Of a stretch of DNA of 64,000 bases, positions 54,767 to 63,247 are shown piece after piece (the first letter of the stretch is position 1; each line of letters opens with the position of its first letter). Source of the DNA: Rhodovulum adriaticum. Its GTDB lineage: Bacteria; Pseudomonadota; Alphaproteobacteria; Rhodobacterales; Rhodobacteraceae. Both the position numbers and the translations under genes were made by a program. The DNA lies in the NCBI RefSeq assembly GCF_004345735.1, contig NZ_SLXL01000004.1:173037-237036 (forward strand), given 5' to 3'. Below the pieces are notes generated by a model. That model was not told where the DNA came from. It saw only the letters and a program-made list of their open reading frames with translations, and did not search any database.

Positions 54767-54885
54767 CGTCGCTCTCCTTTCAAATATCTACGCGAAAACG
54801 TCAGGCGGTCGGCGCCTTGCGGCAACGCTCAAGGCATAGGAAAGATCACGGCCAAACCCAATGGGGCGCAAGGTGCAGGTTATTG

Positions 54886-54990
54886 CGAGCGTCGCCAGCC
54901 GTCCGAACCACGCACTGGAACATCAGGGTCATTACCATTTCCCGCACCTTCTGGTCCTCTATGTAGGCTGCAGGGATCGCGTCGCCTGCG
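54886..54990 (-). pseudogene. HsdR C-terminal tail fragment (copy C)
   Basis: On the minus strand AIPAAYIEDQKVREMVMTLM and FQCVVRTAGDARNN parallel the HsdR ending NAFMQDQEARDMLMTLMFQ, AVRAAGEAA. It is a divergent copy, so it probably comes from another hsdR allele rather than a recent duplication. Confidence 0.6.
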
Positions 54991-55006
54991 GCAAACTCAT
55001 GCTCTC

Positions 55007-55200
55007 AGATAGGTCACCTCGAAGGCCCGAACGGGGCGCACCTCCTGGTGACGGCTGACCGGCGAGAAGCCGTTCTTCAGATTGACACGCTGGAACACGT
55101 CCCCCCCCCGGTCAAGCAGGATCTTCCAGCCTGTATCCGTCACGAGGTGACGCGCATGGATCGTTCCGGTCTCGTCGAACTGGCCCCTGAATATTCCCCA
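55007..55200 (-). pseudogene. C-terminal remnant of an MIT_C-like domain protein (copy 2)
   Basis: The strand reads WGIFRGQFDETGTIHARHLV and LLDRGGDVFQRVNLKNGFSP, ending LRA and a stop near 55000. It is out of frame with hsdR and lacks a start codon, and is directly downstream of the hsdR stop. The same fragment with small changes lies at 50647-50930. Confidence 0.45.
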
Positions 55201-55344
55201 TTGTTTACCACCATCAACATCTTGCTCAGGCGGCCTCCCCAGCCGCCCGAACCGCGCGCTGGAACATCAGGGTCATCAGCATGTCCCGCGCCTCCTGGTC
55301 CTGCATGAAGGCGTTGCGCATCGCGTTGTCGCGCTGGAAGGCCT
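55007..55344. repeat. 338-bp direct repeat, copy 2
   Basis: It matches 50708-51045 at equal length. The left part (55007-55225) carries the second MIT_C-like fragment (HARHLVTDTGWKILLDRGGD and HQEVRPVRAFEVTYL) and the right part is the 3' end of the intact hsdR gene. The 4.3-kb spacing holds the RES-Xre and nucleotidyltransferase modules. Confidence 0.9.
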
Positions 55345-58225
55345 GGATCGCGCGCCGCATGAATTCGGCATCGAAACGGGGCCGGACATCGTTCGGCGGG
55401 TTGTTGCGCAGCATTTCCGCCCAGGTCTCGTCATCCACGATTGCCGTGTTCACCGCCTCGAACCGGACATAGTCATCCTCGGTGAAATTCGTGCCGTGCC
55501 GCTGGTTGAAGGCCTCGATGATCTCCGAGAGTGTTGCCTGCTCCTCTTCCGTGTAGGGGTTGGCGCCGAACCGGTCGATGGGCCCGAGCGCGGCATCCGC
55601 ATCGGCCGGAAGGGACGCATCCCGGGCCTCGCCTTGCCGCTCGAGCCGAAAGGCGGCCAAGGCCAGCATGTCGTCGGTCACGTCCTCGCCCTGGGGCGCC
55701 TGGCGTGTGGGCAGGATGCGCTTCAGCCAGGAGCCGTAGACATGGAGCTTCTCGAGCTCGGTGTCCTGCAGGTTCACGACCTGGCAGATGAACGAGTAGA
55801 ACCGCAGGAAGGAGTTCAGGGTCTGCCGGAACTCTTCCTGATCATCCTCGCCCAGCAGGTCGTTGAACCGTTCCACGGCCTGCCGGACGATCCCTTCCAG
55901 GACCGGGCGCTCGTCGGCGCGCTGGCGGGCGTGCAGGAAACGCTCGACGAAGCGGTCGATCTCGTCCTCCTGCAGAATGCCGAAGGCCATCAGCCGGGCG
56001 TGCAGGTTGTAGACCTGGTTCGGATCCGACACGTCCTCGAGATGGGTGACGTTGTAATAGGGCTTGAACGCCTCCTGGATGTCGGAAATCTCGTTCCGGA
56101 AATCGAGGATGAAAGTGCGCTCCTTTCCCGGAAAAGTCCGGTTGAGCCGGGCCAGGGTCTGAACCGCCTGGACCCCGCTCAGCTTGCGGTCGATATACAT
56201 CGCCACCAGCTTGGGCTGGTCGAAGCCGGTCTGATATTTCTCGGCAACCACCAGGACGTTGTAGACGTCGCCGTCGAAATGCCGGGGCAGCTCCTTCTCG
56301 CCGATGCCGTTGATCCCGACCTCGGTATAGTCCTGCCCGTCGACAGTGACCTCTCCGGAAAACGCCACGAGCGCGCGCATGTCGCCATATCCATGCTGCT
56401 CGATGTAGCGGGCTATGGCCCGGTGGGTCCGGATCGCATGTTCCCGGCTCGAGGTCACCACCATCGCCTTGGCCTGGCCATTCAGTTCCGGCAGGACGTG
56501 CCGGCGGAAATGCTCCACGATGACGGCGGCCTTCTGGTCCATCGCGGTCTCGTGGAAATCGATGAAGCGCGCAACCTTGCGGGCCGATTTCCGCTCCAGA
56601 AGCCGCGGGTCCTCTTCGATCGCCCTCTCGAGCCGGGCATAGGACTTGTAGGTCTGGTAGTTGCGCAGCACGTCCAGGATAAAGCCTTCCTCGATCGCCT
56701 GGCGCATGGCGTAGAGATGGAATGGCGCAGGGCCGTCCGGGCCCGGCCGGCCGAAGCGCTCCATCGTCACGTTCTTCGGCGTTGCCGTGAAGGCAAGGTA
56801 GGAGAGGTTGGCCTTCGGACCCCGCAGGCGCTGCATCTCCAGGAGCGCGCGCTCGGTCTCGTCGATTTCCTGTTCCTCTTCCGTAAGCCCGCCCTCGGCC
56901 AGGACCCGCGCCATGCTGTCGGCGTGCTTGCCGGACTGGGAGCTGTGCGCCTCGTCGATGATGATGGCGAAGCGCTTGCCTTCCTCGTTGCGGATGATCG
57001 ACAGCTGGTCGGTCGAGAACTTGTGGATGGTCGAGATGATGATCTTCGCACCATCCTGGATCGCCTCGCGCAGCTGGCGCGAGGTGCCGTCGATGGCGCG
57101 CACGTAACCGGCGGTCTGGCTGAAGCTCTTCACGGTTGCCTGGAGCTGGCGGTCCAGGACCACGCGATCTGTCACGATGATCACCGTGTCGAAAACCGGG
57201 CGATCCTCCTCGTCATGCAGCGTCGCGAGGTGATGCGCCGCCCAGGCAATCGTGTTGGACTTGCCGGAACCGGCGGAATGCTGGAACAGGTAGTTCTGCC
57301 CCGCGCCTTGGAGCCTGGCATCGGCAACCAGGGCGCTCACGGCATCGAGCTGGTGATAGCGCGGCCAGATCGTCATGCGCTTCACCCGGCCATCGGGCTG
57401 CTCCACCTCGTCGACCAGGACGAAACGCTGCAGGATCCCCAGGAGCACCTCCCGGGAGAAGACCGCCTTGCGGGGCGGGAGGTCCCGGTAGAGATAGGCG
57501 ATGCGGAATTCGCCCTCGACATCGGGGTTGCCGGCGCCGCCTTCGCGGCCGCGGTTGAAGGGCAGGAACCGGGTCTGGCCGTTGTTCAGATGCGTCGTCA
57601 TCGACACGTTGTCCTGGTCCAGGGCGAAATGGACCAGGGCACCGCGCTTGAAGCTCAGGAGCGGCTCCCCGTTGGGCGCGCGGTCCCGGCGATACTGGGT
57701 CTCGGCCGTCTGGTAGGTCGACCCGGTCAGGGTGTTCTTGAACTCCATCGTCACGATGGGAATGCCGTTGACGAAGAGCACCGTGTCGAGCGCGTTCTCG
57801 CTGCGCATCGAGTAACGCACCTGGCGCATCACCGTCAGGACATTGCCCTCGTAGGCCTTCACCAGCTTCGCGTTCAGCCCCGAGGAGGGTTTGAAGGCGC
57901 AGAGCGCGATCTTGATGCCCGGAACGATGGTGATCCCCTTGCGCAACACCTCCAGCGTGCCCACGGCCTTCAGGCGGGCCTCCACCTGCCGCGCCAGGGT
58001 CTCGCGGGTCTTGCCCGGGTATTGCTCCCCCAGCTTCTTCCAGGCGTCGGGCTGGGTGGTGCGCACGAATTCCTCGATCATCTCGGGGTCGAGGGCGGTC
58101 TTGCGGTCGAAGGCCGTGTGCGGGCGTTCCCGCCAGCCCTGGAGCGCCACGAGCTGACCTGCGAAATGCGCCTCGACGGCTTCTTCGGTGTGGAGCTTGT
58201 CGCGGGACAGGGCGGGGAAGGTCAT
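55226..58225 (-). CDS. hsdR: Type I restriction enzyme, R (motor/nuclease) subunit
   Basis: The 999-residue protein has an N-terminal nuclease domain with the PD-(D/E)xK pattern NGIPIVTMEFKN near residue 155, then Walker A SAGSGKSNTIAW near residue 318. The DEAH box with the following helicase motifs (IIDEAHSS, FTATPK, VVAEKYQTGFDQP, QTLARLNR) and a C-terminal helical domain complete it. The ending QDQEARDMLMTLMFQ is repeated three more times in the window. It translocates DNA and cuts unmodified DNA far from the target. It is the last gene of the hsdM-hsdS-SWIM-hsdR operon, 33 bp after the SWIM gene. Confidence 0.94.
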   Translation of the reverse strand: MTFPALSRDKLHTEEAVEAHFAGQLVALQGWRERPHTAFDRKTALDPEMIEEFVRTTQPDAWKKLGEQYPGKTRETLARQVEARLKAVGTLEVLRKGITIVPGIKIALCAFKPSSGLNAKLVKAYEGNVLTVMRQVRYSMRSENALDTVLFVNGIPIVTMEFKNTLTGSTYQTAETQYRRDRAPNGEPLLSFKRGALVHFALDQDNVSMTTHLNNGQTRFLPFNRGREGGAGNPDVEGEFRIAYLYRDLPPRKAVFSREVLLGILQRFVLVDEVEQPDGRVKRMTIWPRYHQLDAVSALVADARLQGAGQNYLFQHSAGSGKSNTIAWAAHHLATLHDEEDRPVFDTVIIVTDRVVLDRQLQATVKSFSQTAGYVRAIDGTSRQLREAIQDGAKIIISTIHKFSTDQLSIIRNEEGKRFAIIIDEAHSSQSGKHADSMARVLAEGGLTEEEQEIDETERALLEMQRLRGPKANLSYLAFTATPKNVTMERFGRPGPDGPAPFHLYAMRQAIEEGFILDVLRNYQTYKSYARLERAIEEDPRLLERKSARKVARFIDFHETAMDQKAAVIVEHFRRHVLPELNGQAKAMVVTSSREHAIRTHRAIARYIEQHGYGDMRALVAFSGEVTVDGQDYTEVGINGIGEKELPRHFDGDVYNVLVVAEKYQTGFDQPKLVAMYIDRKLSGVQAVQTLARLNRTFPGKERTFILDFRNEISDIQEAFKPYYNVTHLEDVSDPNQVYNLHARLMAFGILQEDEIDRFVERFLHARQRADERPVLEGIVRQAVERFNDLLGEDDQEEFRQTLNSFLRFYSFICQVVNLQDTELEKLHVYGSWLKRILPTRQAPQGEDVTDDMLALAAFRLERQGEARDASLPADADAALGPIDRFGANPYTEEEQATLSEIIEAFNQRHGTNFTEDDYVRFEAVNTAIVDDETWAEMLRNNPPNDVRPRFDAEFMRRAIQAFQRDNAMRNAFMQDQEARDMLMTLMFQRAVRAAGEAA

Positions 58226-58257
58226 GAATAATACCTTTCGCAGAAATGCCGCGTCGA

Positions 58258-58602
58258 TCAGTTGCTCAAGACGCGGGCGAGTTTCTTCTTTGCTGCGGTG
58301 ATCGACTTCGCGATGCGTGCCTTTTCACCTTCCAGGGCGGCTAGTTCGCCGAGTGCTTCATCGACGTCAGTCCCCTCGAGCATGGACGGGATAGTTTCGA
58401 TGCGATCCAGATCGCCACCAACCACACCTTCAGGCTTGCCGAGAAGCAGCCCGAGGCGGTGCTTGCAGGCTGTGTTGTTCTGCCCGGCAGGACAAGAGCA
58501 GGTGCAGGTCAGATTGTTCTCCGTCCTGGCGATCTGCACATGATAAATCTCGCCCGTCGAAGATGAGACGACGTCGAAGTTCAAGCAGGGAAACTGGGTC
58601 AA
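58258..58602 (-). CDS. SWIM zinc-finger protein embedded in the type I operon
   Basis: The 114-residue protein has the SWIM motif CTCSCPAGQNNTACKH at residues 33-48 (Cys35, Cys37, Cys46, His48) and a C-terminal helical stretch from about residue 75. Its start overlaps the hsdS stop (ATGA), so it is translated with hsdS, and hsdR follows 33 bp later. SWIM fingers occur in DNA-binding and helicase-linked proteins. I know of no standard type I component of this kind, so it may be an accessory factor of this system. Confidence 0.8.
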   Translation of the reverse strand: MTQFPCLNFDVVSSSTGEIYHVQIARTENNLTCTCSCPAGQNNTACKHRLGLLLGKPEGVVGGDLDRIETIPSMLEGTDVDEALGELAALEGEKARIAKSITAAKKKLARVLSN

Positions 58603-59891
58603 CTGGACATCTCCTCTTCGATCCGGTCGAGTGTGGCCGAGGTTGTGCCGGCCTTGCCGTAGGTGGCCACGTCGATCTGGCCGGTGACGGCGGCGGTGAT
58701 CAGGGCGGAGCGGTATTCTTTGAGGCGGTCGATGGATGCCATGATATTGGCGCTGACCTTTGCATTCCTCTGATGCGCGTTCTGAATGTCGGAGACGAAC
58801 TTGTCCTGTTCTTCGCGCCTTACAGCGGGAACAGGTAATCTACCAACGATCGCTTCATTTAGGTTCTTCATGGTCGTTCCAACTGCGTTCAGATCCAACC
58901 ATTCCCGTGACCTGCGACTAGAAACGATCAAGTAAATATAGGATGGGTTATGCCTTGGATGGACACGAAGTCGTAGGCACCCAGTTCCACAAATGCTATC
59001 GCCGAGTTCATCATCTACAACTGCGCACCTACCGAGATCGCCGCGCCTTCCCATCAGAACATCGCCGGGTTTGAGGCGCCAATATTGCAGTTCTCGAAAC
59101 TTTTCGTCCGATAGTGTTACGCTCGCATCAGGGGTTATCCTTCCCTTGCCGATATGTGCGGGGTTCAGGATTGGTATCCCACCTTCGACATATTCGTCCT
59201 GTTTGATGGCAGATCCAAAAGGTCCTGTTGTGATCGAGAGCGTGAAGTTTTTCAGACGACTTGCTCCAAAAAAGTTGAGTAGATCGTCAATGGTAGATTG
59301 TTGCTTTGCGGCGCGTTTCTCCTCCAGCACCTCCACCAACCGCTGCTTTTTCTCGATCAGCAGGTCTATTCTTGCGGTCTCACGGTCCAGAAAGTCGGCG
59401 ATCTGGCGTTGGGTCGCGAGGTCGGGGAACGGGATGGCGATATTACCGACAGTCTCTGTGTTCAGATTTAGTTGTGTTCCCAACTTGCCCAAACCAGAGA
59501 AGCATTCCCGCGCCTCAAATATCCAATAAAGGAACTTCTGCGATTCCAAGGGTAGATAAGGGAAGTAGACAAACCCATCGTGAATGCATGCTTTTATGTC
59601 GTTAATGCAAGGTTTGCCGACCGACCCAGCAATCGACAGGAATAGTTTGCCACGGTCAAGTTTTACGCTCTTGGAAGATCCAAGCGTGGACAGTCTTTGC
59701 GTTGTAGAGGTGAGAAGACCATCGGAAGCGGTGACGTCGCTGATCCGAACCCATGCATATTCGCCATTATCGTCGAAATAGATCGGATCGTCGATTGGTC
59801 TGGGACTCGCGCCCCGCATGACAGGCGAAATGGTCTTGATGCGCCTTGATACCCAACCGTGCGGCAATGAGTGAAACCAAGCAACTGTCAC
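58599..59891 (-). CDS. hsdS: Type I restriction specificity subunit
   Basis: The 430-residue protein has two target-recognition domains, each followed by a conserved helix: QRQIADFLDRETARIDLLI at about residue 185, and IMASIDRLKEYRSALITAAV near the end. It recognises the bipartite DNA target for HsdM and HsdR. The base composition of the recognition domains, especially the second (about 58900-59260), is visibly more AT-rich than its surroundings, as is usual for exchanged domains. The start overlaps the hsdM stop (ATGA) and its stop overlaps the SWIM gene. Confidence 0.92.
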   Translation of the reverse strand: MTVAWFHSLPHGWVSRRIKTISPVMRGASPRPIDDPIYFDDNGEYAWVRISDVTASDGLLTSTTQRLSTLGSSKSVKLDRGKLFLSIAGSVGKPCINDIKACIHDGFVYFPYLPLESQKFLYWIFEARECFSGLGKLGTQLNLNTETVGNIAIPFPDLATQRQIADFLDRETARIDLLIEKKQRLVEVLEEKRAAKQQSTIDDLLNFFGASRLKNFTLSITTGPFGSAIKQDEYVEGGIPILNPAHIGKGRITPDASVTLSDEKFRELQYWRLKPGDVLMGRRGDLGRCAVVDDELGDSICGTGCLRLRVHPRHNPSYIYLIVSSRRSREWLDLNAVGTTMKNLNEAIVGRLPVPAVRREEQDKFVSDIQNAHQRNAKVSANIMASIDRLKEYRSALITAAVTGQIDVATYGKAGTTSATLDRIEEEMSS

Positions 59892-61912
59892 TCAACCACC
59901 TCCTGCAGCAGACCTGCAATTTCTGCTTCCAGCGCCTTCAACTCGGCGTCGATCTCTTCGAGCGGTCTCGGCGGCACGTATTTGTAGAAGTAGCGGTTGA
60001 AGTTGATCTCGTACCCGACCCGCCCGACGCCGCCATCTTGGGCGTCGGTGTAACTCTCATCCACGAAAGCCTCGGGGACGAAGGACAGAACCTCGCGCTG
60101 CACATAGGCGCGCCAGTCCTCGTTCAGCGGAACCAGTTCGTGATCGCGCAGATCGGTGTCGGGTTCGGGGTTGCCGTTCTTGTCGGTGCAGACCTCGGCA
60201 TCCTCGTCGCGTTCGGACAGGGCAGACAGGATCGCCTTCTTGACCGGCGCGCCGATCTTGATGCCCTTGCCGCGGAGGGCTGCGGAGAGCGCCTTGTCGA
60301 AATCCTCGCGGTTCATCCATCGCTGACCAGCGGGCAAGCCATCCTGCACCGCCTCCAGCACGCGGGCCTGGTCCTCCGGGGCAAGTTTCTGGAACGGTTT
60401 CGCTTCGCGCAACGCCTCCAGCGCCTCGGGCGTGGCGGCGAAGGCGAGCTTCAACGGCCGCTCCACCCGGATTTCCCGGTAGCCGAAATCCGCCGTGTCG
60501 AAGATCTTCGACACCTCCGAATAGCCGCTCTCCCCGTTCAGGAACTCGCCGTAGATCCGCACGATCTCGGCCCGGGCCTCGTCGGGGATGAAGCGCCGCT
60601 TCGAGCCCAGGGACTTGCGCATCGAAGTCCAGAACGCCTCGCCCGAAGCATCGATCAACTGGACCTTGCCCCGGCGCTTTTCCGGCTTCCGGTTCGACAG
60701 GATCCAGATATAAGTCTGGATGCCGGTGTTGTAGAAGATGTCCGTGGGCAAGGCCACGATCGCCTCGACGAGGTCGTTTTCCATCATCCAGCGCCGGATC
60801 TCGCTCTCACCGGAACCGGCCCCGCCGGTGAAAAGCGGCGAGCCATTCATCACGATGCCGATGCGCGAGCCGTTCCCGTCCTCCCGCATCTTCGAGATCA
60901 TGTGCTGCACGAAGAGCAGCTGGCCATCGGAGATCCGTGGCAGCCCCGCGCCGAACCGGCCCTCGTAGCCCATCTCCTCCGCCTCTTCCTTGATGGGCGC
61001 GGCGTATTTCTTCCAGTCCACCCCGTAGGGCGGATTGGAGAGCATGTAGTGGAAGGTCTCGCCCCGGTGGGCGTCCTCGGTCAGCGTGTTGCCATAGGCG
61101 ATGCGCGAGGCATCGTGGCCCTTGATCATCATGTCGGACTTGCAGATCGCGAAGGACTCGCCGTTGAGCTCCTGCCCGAAGAGATCGACATTGAGGTCCG
61201 GGTTCAGCGCCTTCATGGCCTCTTCCGCGACCGACAGCATGCCGCCCGTTCCGCAGGCCGGGTCATAGACGCGCCGAATGACCCCTTTCCCGGAAAGCGC
61301 ATCCTCGTCATTGGCCAGCAGCAGGTCGACCATGAGCCGGACCACCTCGCGCGGCGTGAAATGCTCCCCCGCGGTCTCGTTAGAGATTTCCGAAAAGCGC
61401 CGGATCAGCTCCTCGAACAGGTAGCCCATTTCCAGGTTGGAGACCCGTTCGGGGTGCAGGTCGATCTGGCAGAACCGGTCGAAGACCATCCAGAGCGACC
61501 CCGCGTTGTCGAGCTTCTTCAGGACCTCGGTCATCTCGAACTTCTCGAGGAAGATGTCCCGGACATTCGGGCTGAAGCCCGCGAGGTAATCGACGAGGTT
61601 GGTCCGCAATTCGCCGGCATCCTGCTGGCGAAGCGTCTCGAAGGTGAACCGGCTTTCGTTGTAGATCTGCCCGCCGGCATTGGCCGCCGCGCCAAGGATC
61701 ATCATCCGGGCCGCCTCGTCGGTTTCCTCGGGCAGGGATTCCGCCGTGGCCAGCACCGCCTCCTTCGTGGGCTCAAGCAGGCAATCGAGACGGCGCAGGA
61801 TCGTGAAGGGCAGCACGATCTTGCCGTATTCGGACTGCTTGAAATCTCCGCGCAGCAATTCCGCAATCGACCAGATGAAGGTGGCGTTGGTGTTGATGGT
61901 CTCCTGGCTCAA
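59888..61912 (-). CDS. hsdM: Type I restriction-modification N6-adenine methyltransferase subunit
   Basis: The 674-residue protein has the AdoMet motif VYDPACGTGGMLSVAEEA near residue 215 and the catalytic motif NPPYGVDW near residue 293. An N-terminal helical domain (INTNATFIWSIAELLRGDF) is HsdM_N-like. It methylates adenine in the HsdS target. The start is TTG at 61912 after CAGGGAGACC. It is the first gene of the operon, its promoter lying in 61913-62072. Confidence 0.94.
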   Translation of the reverse strand: MSQETINTNATFIWSIAELLRGDFKQSEYGKIVLPFTILRRLDCLLEPTKEAVLATAESLPEETDEAARMMILGAAANAGGQIYNESRFTFETLRQQDAGELRTNLVDYLAGFSPNVRDIFLEKFEMTEVLKKLDNAGSLWMVFDRFCQIDLHPERVSNLEMGYLFEELIRRFSEISNETAGEHFTPREVVRLMVDLLLANDEDALSGKGVIRRVYDPACGTGGMLSVAEEAMKALNPDLNVDLFGQELNGESFAICKSDMMIKGHDASRIAYGNTLTEDAHRGETFHYMLSNPPYGVDWKKYAAPIKEEAEEMGYEGRFGAGLPRISDGQLLFVQHMISKMREDGNGSRIGIVMNGSPLFTGGAGSGESEIRRWMMENDLVEAIVALPTDIFYNTGIQTYIWILSNRKPEKRRGKVQLIDASGEAFWTSMRKSLGSKRRFIPDEARAEIVRIYGEFLNGESGYSEVSKIFDTADFGYREIRVERPLKLAFAATPEALEALREAKPFQKLAPEDQARVLEAVQDGLPAGQRWMNREDFDKALSAALRGKGIKIGAPVKKAILSALSERDEDAEVCTDKNGNPEPDTDLRDHELVPLNEDWRAYVQREVLSFVPEAFVDESYTDAQDGGVGRVGYEINFNRYFYKYVPPRPLEEIDAELKALEAEIAGLLQEVVE

Positions 61913-62072
61913 GGCCGGTCTCCCTGAATGTAATGCCTGTTGCCGGCAGCTTTCGATAACCTAGTAGTTGAAAGGGAACGAAAGAATCCCCCTCCACGAA
62001 AAACCTGTGGATAGAGATGCCGCAGCCGTGCGGTCACGGCCCCATTTCCGATGCTCGATCCGTCTTCCAGGG

Positions 62073-62762
62073 TCATGAGACGCGCCAGACCTCCCCGCTG
62101 TCCAACTGCTTGACGTAATCCACCGCCTCGCCGTTCCAGTGATAGGCGAAATGCGCCCCCTGGGTCGGGATCGGGATCACGTCGGGCCAGAAGGCGGCGA
62201 TGCACCGGCCATCGGGATAGCGGATGCTGGGCCAGGTGATGCCGTTCGACCCGGCCGCGCGCCGCTCGGCCCCGAAGACCTGGGAGGCGCGGTAATCGTC
62301 CGGATCAAACAGGTCGGCGCGGCCGGCGACGTCATCCAGATCGGCATCGACGGCCCCGATCAGTTCGCGGAACTGCGACGTCCAGCCAGGCGCCTCGTTC
62401 GTGGCGCGCATGAAGCGGGCGTGGTGGTGGATGGTTTCGGCAATGGCGACCTCGGTGCGATCGCCGGCGTAGTAGAGGCCGAAACTGCCGTCCGAGAACC
62501 GCCCCGGCCGCAGGGGCGAGCAATGGACGAAGGGCGCCATGACCCAACTCGCACCGGGGCCGGTCACGCGGCGGGCGACAGGCACCTTGGAGAGATCACC
62601 GATGCTCTCGCGGATGCGCGGATTGAACTTGGCCTCGGCCGAGGCCAGCGCCTCCCAATCGGCGGGGTCGGCAATGTCTTCGAACAGGTCGATGGACGGG
62701 TGGATCGAGCGGATGATGCGGACAGTGCGGGGCCATGTCACGCGGCGGACGGGGATATTCAC
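62073..62762 (-). CDS. RES-domain toxin, second module
   Basis: The 229-residue protein has the RES pattern FNPRIRESIG, GRFSDGSFGLYYAGDRTEVAIAETIHHHARF (key parts GSFGLYYAGDRTEVAIAE), and a C-terminal AYHWNGEAVDYV. It shares the fold and partner with the module at 51044 but is only remotely similar in sequence. RES toxins consume NAD. It overlaps its antitoxin gene by four bases. Confidence 0.82.
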   Translation of the reverse strand: MNIPVRRVTWPRTVRIIRSIHPSIDLFEDIADPADWEALASAEAKFNPRIRESIGDLSKVPVARRVTGPGASWVMAPFVHCSPLRPGRFSDGSFGLYYAGDRTEVAIAETIHHHARFMRATNEAPGWTSQFRELIGAVDADLDDVAGRADLFDPDDYRASQVFGAERRAAGSNGITWPSIRYPDGRCIAAFWPDVIPIPTQGAHFAYHWNGEAVDYVKQLDSGEVWRVS

Positions 62763-63172
62763 CAGTCACCCCGCTCGGCATCCAGATAGGCCCGCAGGTC
62801 GATCAGGTCGGTGATCTCGCCGCGCATCATGATGTCGAGCGCGCTCTGCCCGCCGAAGGCCTCGTTGGGCTTGCGGATCCACGCATAGCCGCGTGCGGGG
62901 TCGATGAAAAGGTACCGCAGGGCCTTGTGAATGCCCATCAGGATCGCCATGCGCGCACGGAGGTCACGATCGATGCGACCGATATCGCCGGCCTTCCAGC
63001 GCGCCCAGGTACGCTGGGCCATGCCCCCCAAGAGCACGCGCGCCTCGCTATCCGCAAGGCCCCAGGCGCGGAACAGGTTGAGGGTGGTGCGTGCCAGCGC
63101 TGCCGCCTCCTCGTCGGTGATGACGGGAAGGTCGGGGCGCGCGGCGATCGGATGGATTGTGGCGAACTGCAT
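62759..63172 (-). CDS. Xre/MbcA/ParS-type antitoxin, second module
   Basis: The 137-residue protein has an atypical HTH region (LFRAWGLADSEARVLLGGMAQRTWARWKAGD) and the toxin-binding domain (MAILMGIHKALRYLFIDPARGYAWIRKPNEAF, key part LRYLFIDPARGYAWIRKPNEAFGG). GGAGACCGGCC lies before the ATG. The palindrome TTTGGCA...TGCCAAA lies upstream. Confidence 0.85.
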   Translation of the reverse strand: MQFATIHPIAARPDLPVITDEEAAALARTTLNLFRAWGLADSEARVLLGGMAQRTWARWKAGDIGRIDRDLRARMAILMGIHKALRYLFIDPARGYAWIRKPNEAFGGQSALDIMMRGEITDLIDLRAYLDAERGDW

Positions 63173-63183
63173 GGCCGGTCTCC

Positions 63184-63214
63184 TTTGGCATTAATATAGT
63201 CTTGATGTGCCAAA
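63184..63214 (-). promoter_or_regulatory. Operator palindrome of the second RES-Xre module
   Basis: TTTGGCA (63184-63190) and TGCCAAA (63208-63214) are inverted half-sites 24 bp apart around an AT-rich centre that fits a -10 box. They lie 12-42 bp before the antitoxin ATG. Confidence 0.55.
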
Positions 63215-63247
63215 AGGCAACGACAGTCCGTTCCTTCAGGAAAGGCT

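Noticed and set aside
55496..58231. A 911-residue plus-strand protein opposite hsdR
   Set aside because: It is the antisense shadow of hsdR, which has all expected motifs.
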